A program made the translations under genes and the position numbers. Under the pieces are notes generated by a model. That model was not told the DNA's origin and made no database searches. It saw only the letters and a program-made list of their open reading frames with translations. 64,000 nucleotides of DNA from CALSMU01 sp965230225 (GTDB lineage Bacteria; Bacteroidota; Bacteroidia; Flavobacteriales_D; Parvicellaceae), in assembly GCA_965230225.1 (NCBI GenBank), contig CBDDKM010000002.1, positions 62,001 through 126,000 on the forward strand. Direction: 5' to 3'. Shown here piece after piece: positions 53,635-61,877 of this stretch (its first letter is position 1; every line of letters starts with the position of its first letter).

Positions 53635-54015
53635 CTAAAATTGTTGGTCAAAATTAGTTTTTTCATCGGTTTTTACCCATCCATTACCCGGGTTCTTTTT
53701 CACGAACAACCTGGAAGGCACTATTCCAATAAAATAAATAAGTCCTAAAACAATGGGAGAAAACAATTCAGACAGCAACATTCCCAACAACATCCACCCC
53801 AACAAAACAGGCTGAATTAACTTAGGAAAAACGAAGCTCAACAACAATAAGCCTCCTCCAATAATGGCAGGAATGTAATTGAGATTATCGTCCCAAACTC
53901 CATAGCCAAACACCCCAATAAAAAGGGCAGCAAACAACCATAAGAATTGCTGTTGCTTCTTTTTTTGAGCAGCTAAATGAGCCGATATTTTAATCTTCTT
54001 ATTAATCCAGCTCAT
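53635..54015 (-). CDS. SxtJ-family membrane protein
   Basis: A 126-residue protein with three hydrophobic segments in residues 25-100 and the SxtJ pattern FVFPKLIQPVLLGWMLLG followed by IYFIGIVPSRLF and a conserved-type W near the C-terminus. SxtJ is named from the saxitoxin cluster, where it lies next to the O-carbamoyltransferase SxtI; the same neighbours are found widely outside toxin clusters. It overlaps the carbamoyltransferase gene by 14 bases and is followed one base later by DUF5989. It probably tethers or assists the carbamoyltransferase at the membrane; that role is inferred. Confidence 0.85.
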   Translation of the reverse strand: MSWINKKIKISAHLAAQKKKQQQFLWLFAALFIGVFGYGVWDDNLNYIPAIIGGGLLLLSFVFPKLIQPVLLGWMLLGMLLSELFSPIVLGLIYFIGIVPSRLFVKKNPGNGWVKTDEKTNFDQQF

Positions 54016-55759
54016 AGTTTTTTATTAAAGATTCTATTGTTTTCTGATCCTGATCTTCTTTCAGCAAAATCACATTTTCCATCACCAACACATCCATATC
54101 GGTACTGCAAAAACACTGTATAGCATCCAATGGTGTACACACAATGGGCTCGCCCCTTACATTAAAGGAGGTATTAATCAACACCGGTACTCCACTAAGC
54201 TCGTTGTATTTATTGAGTACATCATACACCACCTCGTTATCCTCTTTTCTTAGCGTTTGCACACGAGCAGAATGGTCCACATGAACACACGAAGGAATTT
54301 TATCTGGCTGAATACACGGATAGGTAAACAGCATAGCCCTGGATGAGTTAGGCATATCGAACCACTCTTGGGCCGATTCTTCTTTTACTATGGGAGCAAA
54401 AGGTCTAAACCCTTCTCTTTTCTTAATCTTTAGGTTTACATGCTTTTGCATGTCGTCGAAAGCTGCACCTGCTAAAATGGATCGGTTTCCCAATGCTCTT
54501 GGGCCGAATTCCATTCTGCCTCTAAACATTCCCACCACCATTTTTTTATGAAGCAGATTTGCTACCTCGTTCACCAGTTCCAATTGCTCCAACGAACGAC
54601 TTTTTAAACCATGTTTTTGCACTTCTTGCTCGATCTCTTCAGCACCAAAATGTGGCCCCAAATAAGAGTGAGCGATTAAATGGTTTGGTTGATCCTTCTT
54701 CTCATTACCTAAATCCTGATGCCAAATTTGCAAGGCAGCACCCAATGCATTACCTCCATCACCTGCAGCAGGTTGAATCCAGATTTGATCGAAAATCTTT
54801 TCTTTTTGCAAGATCCCATTAGCCACACAATTAAGCGCTACTCCACCTGCCATGCACAGGTTGTTTAATCCCGTTTCTTGCTTTACTTTTTTGGCCAGGT
54901 GTAACACCACTTCCTCTGTAACTTTTTGGATAGACGCTGCTACGTCTTTATAGAATTCTGTCATTTCCGATTCGGGCTTTCTGGCTGGAGCTTCGAACAA
55001 GTCGCAGAATTTTTGATTGATCATTTTAAGGGAATACTCATACCCAAAGTACTCCATGTTTAGGGCATAAGAACCATCATCGTTGAGTTCTATTAACTGC
55101 CATACTTTATTGGTATATTTTGGTTGTCCGTAAGGAGCCAACCCCATTAGTTTATACTCTCCGGAATTTACTTTAAAACCACAGTAATAGGTTAATGCAG
55201 AGTACAACAACCCCAACGAATGTGGAAACTGAATTTCTCCTAATGTATGTAACGAATTTCCCTTAGCTATACCGTAAGTGGTGGATGATTTCTCCCCCAC
55301 CCCATCGATGGTTAAAAAAGCCGACTCCTGAAACGGAGAGGTATAGTAAGACGATGCCGCATGACTTTCGTGGTGTTTGCAGTATTTAATCTCACCACTA
55401 AACCCCAGTTCCTTTTTAATTTGAGAACCTACCCAAAGCTTCTTCTGCAACCAACTTTGCATGGCCATTTTAAAAGGAATAAATCCCTTAGGTGCATGCT
55501 GAATAAAAGTATTTAGTATTCGATCGAATTTCTGAATGGGCTTTTCGAAATAAGCTACGTATTGCACTTCATCAATGCTAATTCCTGCTTCTTGCAAGCA
55601 GTATTGAGCTGCCTGTACCGGAAAAGACTCATCGTGCTTTATTCTGGTAAACCGTTCTTCCAAAGCTGCTGCTACCACTTCTCCATCTTTTACCAAACAG
55701 GCAGAAGAATCGTGATAGAAGGCAGAAACGCCCAATATGTATATTGGTTGATGAGCCAT
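54002..55759 (-). CDS. NodU/CmcH/TobZ-family O-carbamoyltransferase
   Basis: A 585-residue soluble enzyme. The N-terminal ASKHA-like domain opens ILGVSAFYHDSSACL and has HHESHAASSYYTSPF near 128, with MAGGVALNCVANG near 300. The C-terminal YrdC-like domain includes GRMEFGPRALGNRSILA near 415 and INTSFNVRGEPIVCTPLDA near 530. Family members make a carbamoyl-adenylate from carbamoyl phosphate and ATP and move the carbamoyl group to a hydroxyl of a sugar or natural product. With SxtJ, DUF5989 and an SGNH protein, the likely acceptor is a cell-surface glycan or lipid-linked sugar rather than saxitoxin, for which no other genes are present. The gene leads the three-gene minus-strand operon. Confidence 0.9.
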   Translation of the reverse strand: MAHQPIYILGVSAFYHDSSACLVKDGEVVAAALEERFTRIKHDESFPVQAAQYCLQEAGISIDEVQYVAYFEKPIQKFDRILNTFIQHAPKGFIPFKMAMQSWLQKKLWVGSQIKKELGFSGEIKYCKHHESHAASSYYTSPFQESAFLTIDGVGEKSSTTYGIAKGNSLHTLGEIQFPHSLGLLYSALTYYCGFKVNSGEYKLMGLAPYGQPKYTNKVWQLIELNDDGSYALNMEYFGYEYSLKMINQKFCDLFEAPARKPESEMTEFYKDVAASIQKVTEEVVLHLAKKVKQETGLNNLCMAGGVALNCVANGILQKEKIFDQIWIQPAAGDGGNALGAALQIWHQDLGNEKKDQPNHLIAHSYLGPHFGAEEIEQEVQKHGLKSRSLEQLELVNEVANLLHKKMVVGMFRGRMEFGPRALGNRSILAGAAFDDMQKHVNLKIKKREGFRPFAPIVKEESAQEWFDMPNSSRAMLFTYPCIQPDKIPSCVHVDHSARVQTLRKEDNEVVYDVLNKYNELSGVPVLINTSFNVRGEPIVCTPLDAIQCFCSTDMDVLVMENVILLKEDQDQKTIESLIKNYELD

Positions 55760-55798
55760 TTTTTAGGATGGCTAAAGATATATAAAAAGGAATTTTAA

Positions 55799-55836
55799 AT
55801 GCCTAAAGTGACTAAAATGCCTTAAATGCCTAGAGT
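55799..55836. repeat. Degenerate short direct repeats (atgcct)
   Basis: The motif atgcct appears three times within 38 bases, separated by aaagtgacta-like spacers. Similar low-complexity strings are frequent between genes in Flavobacteria as I remember them. No coding or structural role is apparent. Confidence 0.4.
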
Positions 55837-55863
55837 TGCGAGTACATGACTAGAACAACTCCT

Positions 55864-55897
55864 TTCCCGTGAATCCCAATAGCTATCGGGAGGGAAA
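55864..55897. repeat. Intergenic palindrome, CCCGATAGCTATCGGG-like
   Basis: cccaatagctatcggg at 55875-55890 is an almost perfect palindrome (one mismatched pair) centred on atagctat. An outer tttccc...gggaaa pair at 55864-55897 extends the hairpin. Elements of this form recur between genes in Bacteroidota genomes from memory. It is seen once in this window. Confidence 0.5.
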
Positions 55898-55976
55898 CTT
55901 ATCAAGTTAGCACTTACATTCATGAGATTCCCGCGCACCTCATTCAACATTATACCTTGTACCTAATACATAGTAC

Positions 55977-55997
55977 AGCAAAGCCACAGGCTTTGCT
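55977..55997 (-). other. Perfect 9-bp hairpin overlapping the stop of the 55996 gene
   Basis: agcaaagcc and ggctttgct flank a three-base loop. The stem covers the TAG stop of the minus-strand gene. There is no following T run, so it is not a standard terminator, but it could stall ribosomes or protect the 3' end. Confidence 0.5.
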
Positions 55998-57126
55998 ACG
56001 ACCTTACCCCAAATACCAACCCTAATTTTAGAGCAGCGTACCAGTTAATTTTTCTACCTGCTTCCTGGAACATGTAGGTATCGAAATTAAAGCCGGGAGT
56101 AAACCCAACCTCTGGGTTGATGGTATAACCGATCCATTTACGGGGCACAAAATCGGAGACTTTATATCCAATATTCAAACCGGGTCCTCTGTAAGAGCTA
56201 AAGCCTCCTCGTTCGGATGGTTCTTCGTGGTATACATCATATTCGCCGGGCTCTATTAGCTCATAGGTAAACGGAGAGGCCAGCCATTGTGTTATCCTCA
56301 TATCTTCCATGGCAAAATACACTGGTAGAATAACATTAAAGTAAAACTCTGATTGTTTCATGTTTCCACGGTAATAGGATTGACTTTTGTACCTACGGAT
56401 AAGCATATTATTGATTTCTCGATAACTCATCCCAATATTGGCAGTAACTGCAGTTCCATTGGTGTGATAATAAGCATCGCCTTCCCACATATTGTATGGA
56501 AACCATACATTACCTTCTGCTACCATATTGATCAAAAAACTATTGCGGTAATTGATGTAGGAGCGTTGGTTATAATGGGCACCAAAGTTCACTGCCCAAC
56601 TGGTTTCTATTTCGGAAGGCACCCATCCGTATACCGAATAAATATCAGTTACTTCTCCTCCCATTCGGTGCTCCCAGGCCTTGTGCTCCACTTTTTCGTT
56701 GACGTTATACAGCTTAAAGGGTAAATAATCTTCTACCGATTTCTTAGAGAAGATATAAGACACTTGTCCTTTCATCCCCTGGTTAGGAATGATTTCGTTA
56801 GCCGACAATGAACTCTTTTCGGCACGCAATGCGATCTCATCGATTTTATTGCTTCCATAAACTTCAGCTCGTACAATGAACTTGTCTTTTACATAAGACT
56901 CTGCAAAAAAGTGGTAACTAAGCTGAAAAGGAGAAACAGCACTGTTCTGTACCTGAGAATAGGCTCCCAATTGGGTTTTGTACTTGGAACTTCCTTGATA
57001 TTCGACAATTTCGTAAGTAAGTGGCCCTGAGATTCCAGGGTATACGAGGGTATCTCCCACCTGACCGTAAGATAGGGAACACCCCAGGGCAAATGCCCCC
57101 AGGAGTAAGGTTTTTTTTCTAATCAT
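55996..57126 (-). CDS. Exported, probable outer-membrane beta-barrel protein of unknown function
   Basis: A 376-residue protein with a signal peptide (MIRKKTLLLGAFALGCSLSYG). The body is rich in aromatic residues and alternating strands (FQLSYHFFAES, WAVNFGAHYNQRSYIN, SEFYFNVILPVYFA, GPGLNIGYKVSDF) and ends in a typical barrel strand WYAALKLGLVFGVRS. I recognise no family. It stands alone, divergent from the LamG/CHU_C gene. Confidence 0.6.
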   Translation of the reverse strand: MIRKKTLLLGAFALGCSLSYGQVGDTLVYPGISGPLTYEIVEYQGSSKYKTQLGAYSQVQNSAVSPFQLSYHFFAESYVKDKFIVRAEVYGSNKIDEIALRAEKSSLSANEIIPNQGMKGQVSYIFSKKSVEDYLPFKLYNVNEKVEHKAWEHRMGGEVTDIYSVYGWVPSEIETSWAVNFGAHYNQRSYINYRNSFLINMVAEGNVWFPYNMWEGDAYYHTNGTAVTANIGMSYREINNMLIRRYKSQSYYRGNMKQSEFYFNVILPVYFAMEDMRITQWLASPFTYELIEPGEYDVYHEEPSERGGFSSYRGPGLNIGYKVSDFVPRKWIGYTINPEVGFTPGFNFDTYMFQEAGRKINWYAALKLGLVFGVRS

Positions 57127-57210
57127 GGCAATAAATTAGCGTTGAAAATGTAGCAAGAATCGTACCTAAATACATAATACTCAATTAAAACAACCGTTAA
57201 CTAATTTCAG

Positions 57211-57241
57211 TTGTCTTTAGAGTATAATTTAAGTAACTTTA
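57211..57241 (+). promoter_or_regulatory. Candidate promoter (TTG-N20-TAACTTTA) for the LamG/CHU_C gene
   Basis: TTG at 57211 and TAACTTTA at 57234 are spaced by 20 bases, as in Bacteroidota -33/-7 promoters. The -7 element has one mismatch (final A for G). The predicted start lies about 25 bases before the TTG codon at 57273, which fits that codon being the start. Confidence 0.35.
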
Positions 57242-57272
57242 ACTGACCTAAACAACCAGAGCCATTAACCCC

Positions 57273-58964
57273 TTGAGAAGAATATTACCCCACCTTTTTC
57301 TATTGATATGCTATCAGAGTGTTGGCCAATGTCCATTAGACATTAACGAACCCTCTACACCACCTACCAACAACCTGTTGCTTCACTTACCGCTAAACAA
57401 TAATCTGGATAATTTAGGTTCCGGCAACTATTCATTTAACCTATCGGGAGCTAGCTATGTAGGCACCCAATGCGGACAGGGATTATACTTTGATGGAAAC
57501 GATGATTTTTTAAAAGTAACGCCATCGATGAATCTGGTAGACGACTACACAGTTACGGCTTGGATAAGTCCAGACTCGCAAGTAGATTGGATGGGCATAT
57601 TTTCTATTAGAGAACAATGCACCTCATCATATAGAGGCTATTCGATATCAGAATTTGGAATAGGTAATTACAATGTTCCTACATTAAGTAATCAGGTTAA
57701 CAAACATCAAAACTGCGTTGGATATTCGGGTGGAGACAGATATACAGACCCCAACTCCAGCATTACCAATGGAATTGAAACTTTTGTAGCTCTAACGGTA
57801 CAAAACAACAATTCTGAAAATAGAATTATTAGACTATACATCAATTGCGAAGAATTGAATGTAGATATGATAATGGACTTCCCTTCGATGACTAGTTTTG
57901 ATCCATTACTTAACCTTACCACCACTATAGGAGCAACATCTCCAATACCTGGACACACCAGTACTTTTCATGGCACAATAGACGAGGTAAGAGTTTACAA
58001 CGAAGCCTTATCACATGAGAACATTACGGAAATTTACAAATCCTGCCTACCAATTACTGTGGAGGCAACAACATTTCCCAATTGTTCGAACGATTCTGCT
58101 CAGATCATACTATACGATTCAGAACTAGATATAGAATACCAATTAATGAATATCACAACAGGAAATCCCGTGGGCCCAATTCAGAACGGAAACTGCGGGC
58201 CACTCGTTTTTTCTACAGGAGTGTATTCGGATCCTACTCAATTTCAAATATTCGCTACAAACCCAATATCCAACTGTACTATACCTCTAGACACTATCTT
58301 TAATTTAAATGTAAGTTCAGGAAGTATTTCCCATACCGAATCCATCGAAATTTGCGATGGCGACACGATCATTATCGGCAATCAGCATGTTTTTAACGAA
58401 GGTACTTACACCGACACCATAGTACATTCTGTAGGGTGTGATTCAATAATATACTACGATGTATCTGTATTGCCAGAAATAAATTTTGACTTGGGTAATG
58501 ATACTACCTTATGCCACGGAGATTGGATAACACTGGTACAGCCAAATCCAAATTGGAATACCGAGTGGTGGAATGGTTCTACACAGAATTCTGCTCCTAT
58601 TACTCAGGAAGGAGAGTACTGGTTAACTGCCTCCAACAGTTGCGAATCATATACTGACTCTGTTTACATCCAGTTTGAAGACTGTGAATGTTTTGTTTAC
58701 CTACCCAATTCATTTACCCCTAACTCGGATGGTCTAAATGACACATGGCACCCTAAGTTTAATTGTGTTTTCAAGAAATATAACTTAACCATTTTCAACC
58801 GATGGGGAGAAATCATTTTTAACACAGACAATCCTTATGACCAATGGAACGGAACATACCGAGGTACAGATTGTCAAAATGGTGTATATATTTATGAGTT
58901 AAAATACTCTTCGTTTGGACAACATGAAACCATAAAAAAGGGACATGTTGTTCTAATAAAGTGA
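57273..58964 (+). CDS. T9SS protein with LamG-like domain and CHU_C tail
   Basis: A 563-residue secreted protein that starts at TTG; no ATG opens the frame, and the TTG gives a normal signal peptide (MRRILPHLFLLICYQSVG). Residues about 30-245 form a LamG/concanavalin-like carbohydrate-binding domain (LLLHLPLNNNLDNLG, LYFDGNDDFLKV, YTVTAWISPD, GTIDEVRVYNEALS). The middle has cysteine-containing Ig-like segments (SIEICDGDTIIIG, VHSVGCDSIIYYDV). The last 90 residues are CHU_C (TPNSDGLNDTWHP, FNRWGEIIF, WNGTYRG, KKGHVVLIK). No PorP/SprF gene is adjacent, so it must use a partner encoded elsewhere. Confidence 0.85.
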   Translation: MRRILPHLFLLICYQSVGQCPLDINEPSTPPTNNLLLHLPLNNNLDNLGSGNYSFNLSGASYVGTQCGQGLYFDGNDDFLKVTPSMNLVDDYTVTAWISPDSQVDWMGIFSIREQCTSSYRGYSISEFGIGNYNVPTLSNQVNKHQNCVGYSGGDRYTDPNSSITNGIETFVALTVQNNNSENRIIRLYINCEELNVDMIMDFPSMTSFDPLLNLTTTIGATSPIPGHTSTFHGTIDEVRVYNEALSHENITEIYKSCLPITVEATTFPNCSNDSAQIILYDSELDIEYQLMNITTGNPVGPIQNGNCGPLVFSTGVYSDPTQFQIFATNPISNCTIPLDTIFNLNVSSGSISHTESIEICDGDTIIIGNQHVFNEGTYTDTIVHSVGCDSIIYYDVSVLPEINFDLGNDTTLCHGDWITLVQPNPNWNTEWWNGSTQNSAPITQEGEYWLTASNSCESYTDSVYIQFEDCECFVYLPNSFTPNSDGLNDTWHPKFNCVFKKYNLTIFNRWGEIIFNTDNPYDQWNGTYRGTDCQNGVYIYELKYSSFGQHETIKKGHVVLIK

Positions 58965-58977
58965 CCCACCAAAAAAC

Positions 58978-59460
58978 ATGAAGAAATACCTCATAAACTG
59001 TTTTCTTCTTCTTATTCCCATCTTTTTGTGGAACTTAATTTTGGCTCCCTATTTACCAAAAGGATACAGCCCGGAAGTGTTTGACAGCAACATTCCTTTT
59101 TGGATTGTTTACCCCGAAAACATTCTGAGAATGATACTTTTCATTTATCCGTTGACGATGGTACTGTCTATAAAAACAACTTCACAAAAACTAGGACTGT
59201 GTTTGTACATTTTTGGAATAGTGTTGTACTTCTTATCGTGGGTGTGGGTAATTGCTTACCCGGAAAGTGATTGGAGCACTAGTTTAGGAGGGTTTACAGC
59301 TCCTGCTTACACACCAATACTGTGGTTAACTGGTATTGGGTTGATTGGGAAAGAGTCTTTTTTTAGGACCAAATTCAACACGGTTGTTTATGTTCTACTT
59401 GCTGTTGTTTTTGTTTTGGTTCACACAAAACATGCAATGTTGGTTTATGCTTCTTTTTAA
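58978..59460 (+). CDS. Four-span membrane protein of unknown function
   Basis: A 160-residue protein with four or five hydrophobic segments (residues about 5-25, 45-68, 72-95, 105-122 and 135-155). There are no charged motifs or conserved residues that I can tie to a family. It starts 13 bases after the CHU_C gene and is probably co-transcribed with it. Its stop faces the convergent gene two bases away. Confidence 0.6.
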   Translation: MKKYLINCFLLLIPIFLWNLILAPYLPKGYSPEVFDSNIPFWIVYPENILRMILFIYPLTMVLSIKTTSQKLGLCLYIFGIVLYFLSWVWVIAYPESDWSTSLGGFTAPAYTPILWLTGIGLIGKESFFRTKFNTVVYVLLAVVFVLVHTKHAMLVYASF

Positions 59461-59462
59461 AC

Positions 59463-60899
59463 CTATTCATTGCATTTGCACCCACTCACGATAGCATCCT
59501 TTCTATCTGAAAAATAAGAATCCGATTGATAATCAACCTTCCAGCCTTTACCTGCAAACAACCCAAGTGTAATTAATTTCCCTGATGTACACTCTACAAC
59601 GTGATAGAATTTCGCTTTTCTTTTACCAAAAAGAGATTCTCGATAATCTACACGCTCAATATAGAATGCTCGTTTTGCAAGATTATCTGGAACATACCAA
59701 AAAGTGTAGTCAAGCCTTTCGTCGGGGGTATCTTGTACAAGAGCCGTTTTAAATGCCTCGTTAGAGGGAGGGTTGGAAACGTACCAGTTATCTCTTTTTA
59801 TCTTTCCAGAAACTTTCAAATTAGGATCAAGGGATTTGAAAATTGAAGTATCTAACAGAGAGACAGATTGTTCAGGATTTATCCTGGTTGAATAATTTAC
59901 AGGGGAATTGACTATAATAATCTCTCTGGCATAAGTTGAAGTGGGTTGGTCATTACCAATTGTTTTGATTTCCATATGAAACTGGGAATAAAACTTCTGT
60001 AAACTATCGGGGTTCCCATTCTTAGCATACCCCAAAATCTGATATTCATCCGATGAGCTTTCTCCTCCAACTTCAAAGAACCCGTAACCATTGGCAAAAC
60101 TCCCTTCACACTCTCCTTGCCAGGCATAGAATCTACTATCATACTTAAACTCTGTTCCCGACATAGAGTTAGCAAATAATATTCTGCAAGGCCTGTCCGC
60201 AGACATCATCTGTGTTGCATACTCATTAATAGTGAGTAAATTTTGATAATTGCTCCTTACGAGCCCTCTATAATTTGCATGAAGCTCTACGTTAAGCACA
60301 TGGCAATTGGTAGTTACGTTGAATTTTTTCTTCAGCCTTAATCGCCCACCATAATTAAAGTATCTGGGAGAGAGGTACTTTGCAATGAATTTAAATTTAT
60401 CAGGTTCAATCCAATAAAAATCAGTATCGTCGTTTTTAAAGAATGGACGAATATCCTCTCCCTTTTGTTTGATCTGGAACTCCCCTTTTCTTCTGAATCC
60501 TTTAACCATGTGTGCTCTATTTTGATTGTCCAGACTATCTGTATTCATGTGAACAATGAGGAGCACCTTGCCTTTTTGCTGACTAGATTCAAGCTTTTTA
60601 ATTGCTACTTCGTTCTGCGTATTTCGCTTTATGAAAAACCAACCATTTCGACTAAACTTTTGAGTTAACATCAGGTAGTCAGTTTCTTCATTGTTAACTA
60701 CATCCATTAGCGTAAATGGACGCTCAAAATCGAAATCAGAAGTGGGAATTATTGGTGAAGATTTACTTGGCTGATAGTAAACAATTGTAGTATCCGGAAG
60801 GTTTATGCTTACTTGACTGTATGTTGTGGACTGGAATAGTACTATACAAATAAATGTTTGTATTATAAGCAATAAGTAATGTTGTCCTTTTCTAAGCAT
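59463..60899 (-). CDS. Exported protein of unknown function
   Basis: A 478-residue protein with a signal peptide (cleavage near TYSQ, residue 29). The mature protein is basic and beta-rich with no transmembrane segment. It repeats the theme xWFIKRN / xWYVSNPP / FWYVPDN, and the C-terminus carries two close cysteines (SGCKCNE). No family is recognised. It is convergent with the small membrane protein gene and lies next to the largest gap of the window. Confidence 0.6.
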   Translation of the reverse strand: MLRKGQHYLLLIIQTFICIVLFQSTTYSQVSINLPDTTIVYYQPSKSSPIIPTSDFDFERPFTLMDVVNNEETDYLMLTQKFSRNGWFFIKRNTQNEVAIKKLESSQQKGKVLLIVHMNTDSLDNQNRAHMVKGFRRKGEFQIKQKGEDIRPFFKNDDTDFYWIEPDKFKFIAKYLSPRYFNYGGRLRLKKKFNVTTNCHVLNVELHANYRGLVRSNYQNLLTINEYATQMMSADRPCRILFANSMSGTEFKYDSRFYAWQGECEGSFANGYGFFEVGGESSSDEYQILGYAKNGNPDSLQKFYSQFHMEIKTIGNDQPTSTYAREIIIVNSPVNYSTRINPEQSVSLLDTSIFKSLDPNLKVSGKIKRDNWYVSNPPSNEAFKTALVQDTPDERLDYTFWYVPDNLAKRAFYIERVDYRESLFGKRKAKFYHVVECTSGKLITLGLFAGKGWKVDYQSDSYFSDRKDAIVSGCKCNE

Positions 60900-61468
60900 T
60901 ATGCATAAAGATATGCGTTTATTTCCCTCTCTCCATGGAAAAAGGGTATATCATGATTAGAATACATTCACATGTTTTCCATTGTACTTTATTCTTGATC
61001 CCCAGCCTACGCTTGGGGCAGAAGTACCAAACAATCAAGCTGCGCGAATAACATTGTCCTCGTGCCGGACGGGCATTCCATTTTTTTCTTGATAAAAAAA
61101 TAGAAGAAAAAAATCAAGGCTGTCATAGAAATAACGCCTCAACCTTCACAAATAACAAGTTCGGCCGAGTGATCTCAACGCATTCGCTTATGAGCTTCTC
61201 TGTCTCTCTAGGTATTCGTTTTGATTTCAACAACATTTCTCTGAAGGCCAGTAACATCATGATTTGGAACACATTCATGTGACTTCATCCAGTCGTGCCA
61301 TTGACTAATCAGATACCGATTAACGAGCGCAAGTCTTTAGTGCATCTTGGTAAAAGATACCCATTGAACCTGCTCAGAAGACCTTTTGAAGTCACTAGAT
61401 TTTTGCTTCTTTTCATCAATGGAAAAGAAGAGAAAAACATAAATAATAAAATTATCTTTCTGTGAATA
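60900..61468. other. 569-base stretch without a clear gene
   Basis: No convincing gene is seen. The stretch contains a weak inverted repeat cttgat (61088-61093) and atcaag (61113-61118) flanking an A-rich core. Related strings occur at both sides (aatacattcacatg near 60961, aacacattcatgtg near 61267). A 51-codon open frame lies on the minus strand (61123-61278). The GC-richer patch at about 61000-61080 stands out from its surroundings. It may be the remnant of an intergenic element or decayed gene. Confidence 0.5.
61123..61278 (-). CDS. Possible 51-residue open frame in the gene-poor gap
   Basis: An ATG at 61278 opens 51 codons to a TGA at 61123. The protein would begin MNVFQIMMLLAFREMLL and contain a basic/acidic helix (KRIPRETEKLISE). 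It has no recognised family, and no promoter or neighbour argues for expression. Listed because it is the only frame of note within this stretch; it may be chance. Confidence 0.2.
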   Translation of the reverse strand: MNVFQIMMLLAFREMLLKSKRIPRETEKLISECVEITRPNLLFVKVEALFL

Positions 61469-61846
61469 TTACTCGTTTCTAAAAAGTTCTTCAAAATCAT
61501 CAGGGCCAACAGTTGCTCCGTAACTGTAGTTATCTTCAAACCTAAAGTTTTCTATGTTCGCTCCTTTGAACATAGTGGATTCAACTGAGCAATTTGTAAT
61601 TAATGCGTTCTTTAAATTCGCACCTCTAAAATCTGCCGTCTTAATATTGCACCCTATAAATTTTGAATTAGATAAGTTCGAATCCCTGAAGTCTAAATAC
61701 AAAAAACAATTGGTAAATTCTATTCCTGTTAAGTTCATACCCCTAGTTGAACCATCTTCTCTAAAATCCCAATTATCAAATTTCCTTTGCCCTGCCTTAT
61801 ATGCAGCTAATAATTGCTCAATTGTTTTATACTCAGAATCCTCCAT
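61469..61846 (-). CDS. Pentapeptide-repeat protein
   Basis: A 125-residue cytoplasmic protein with about twelve A(D/N)LxX-type pentapeptides in residues 40-110 (FRDSNLSNSKFIG, TADFRGANLKNALI, TMFKGANIENFRF). These form a right-handed quadrilateral beta-helix. Some members mimic DNA and block gyrase (Qnr type), but this one is much shorter than the roughly 215 residues of Qnr, and most members have no known role. The N-terminal 25 residues (EQLLAAYKAGQRKFDNWDF) are helical and may dimerise. It stands alone. Confidence 0.8.
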   Translation of the reverse strand: MEDSEYKTIEQLLAAYKAGQRKFDNWDFREDGSTRGMNLTGIEFTNCFLYLDFRDSNLSNSKFIGCNIKTADFRGANLKNALITNCSVESTMFKGANIENFRFEDNYSYGATVGPDDFEELFRNE

Positions 61847-61877
61847 TCGATAACCGATTAGCTATTGTAAAGTTTAC

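Noticed and set aside
54002..55759. Saxitoxin-type biosynthesis because of SxtI/SxtJ/SxtK-like genes
   Set aside because: None of the core saxitoxin genes (polyketide-like SxtA, amidinotransferase, dioxygenases) is present. The three-gene module occurs widely in surface-glycan contexts.
55977..55997. Hairpin as a terminator for the 55996-57126 gene
   Set aside because: The stem is perfect but lies on the stop codon and lacks a T run on either strand, so it does not meet the intrinsic terminator pattern.
56353..56724. 123-residue plus-strand frame inside the 55996-57126 gene
   Set aside because: It is antisense to a gene with a clear signal peptide and barrel pattern and resembles no protein family.
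61309..61539. 76-residue minus-strand frame overlapping the pentapeptide gene
   Set aside because: It overlaps the pentapeptide-repeat gene by 71 bases in another frame, has no recognisable motif and no start context, and is probably a chance frame.
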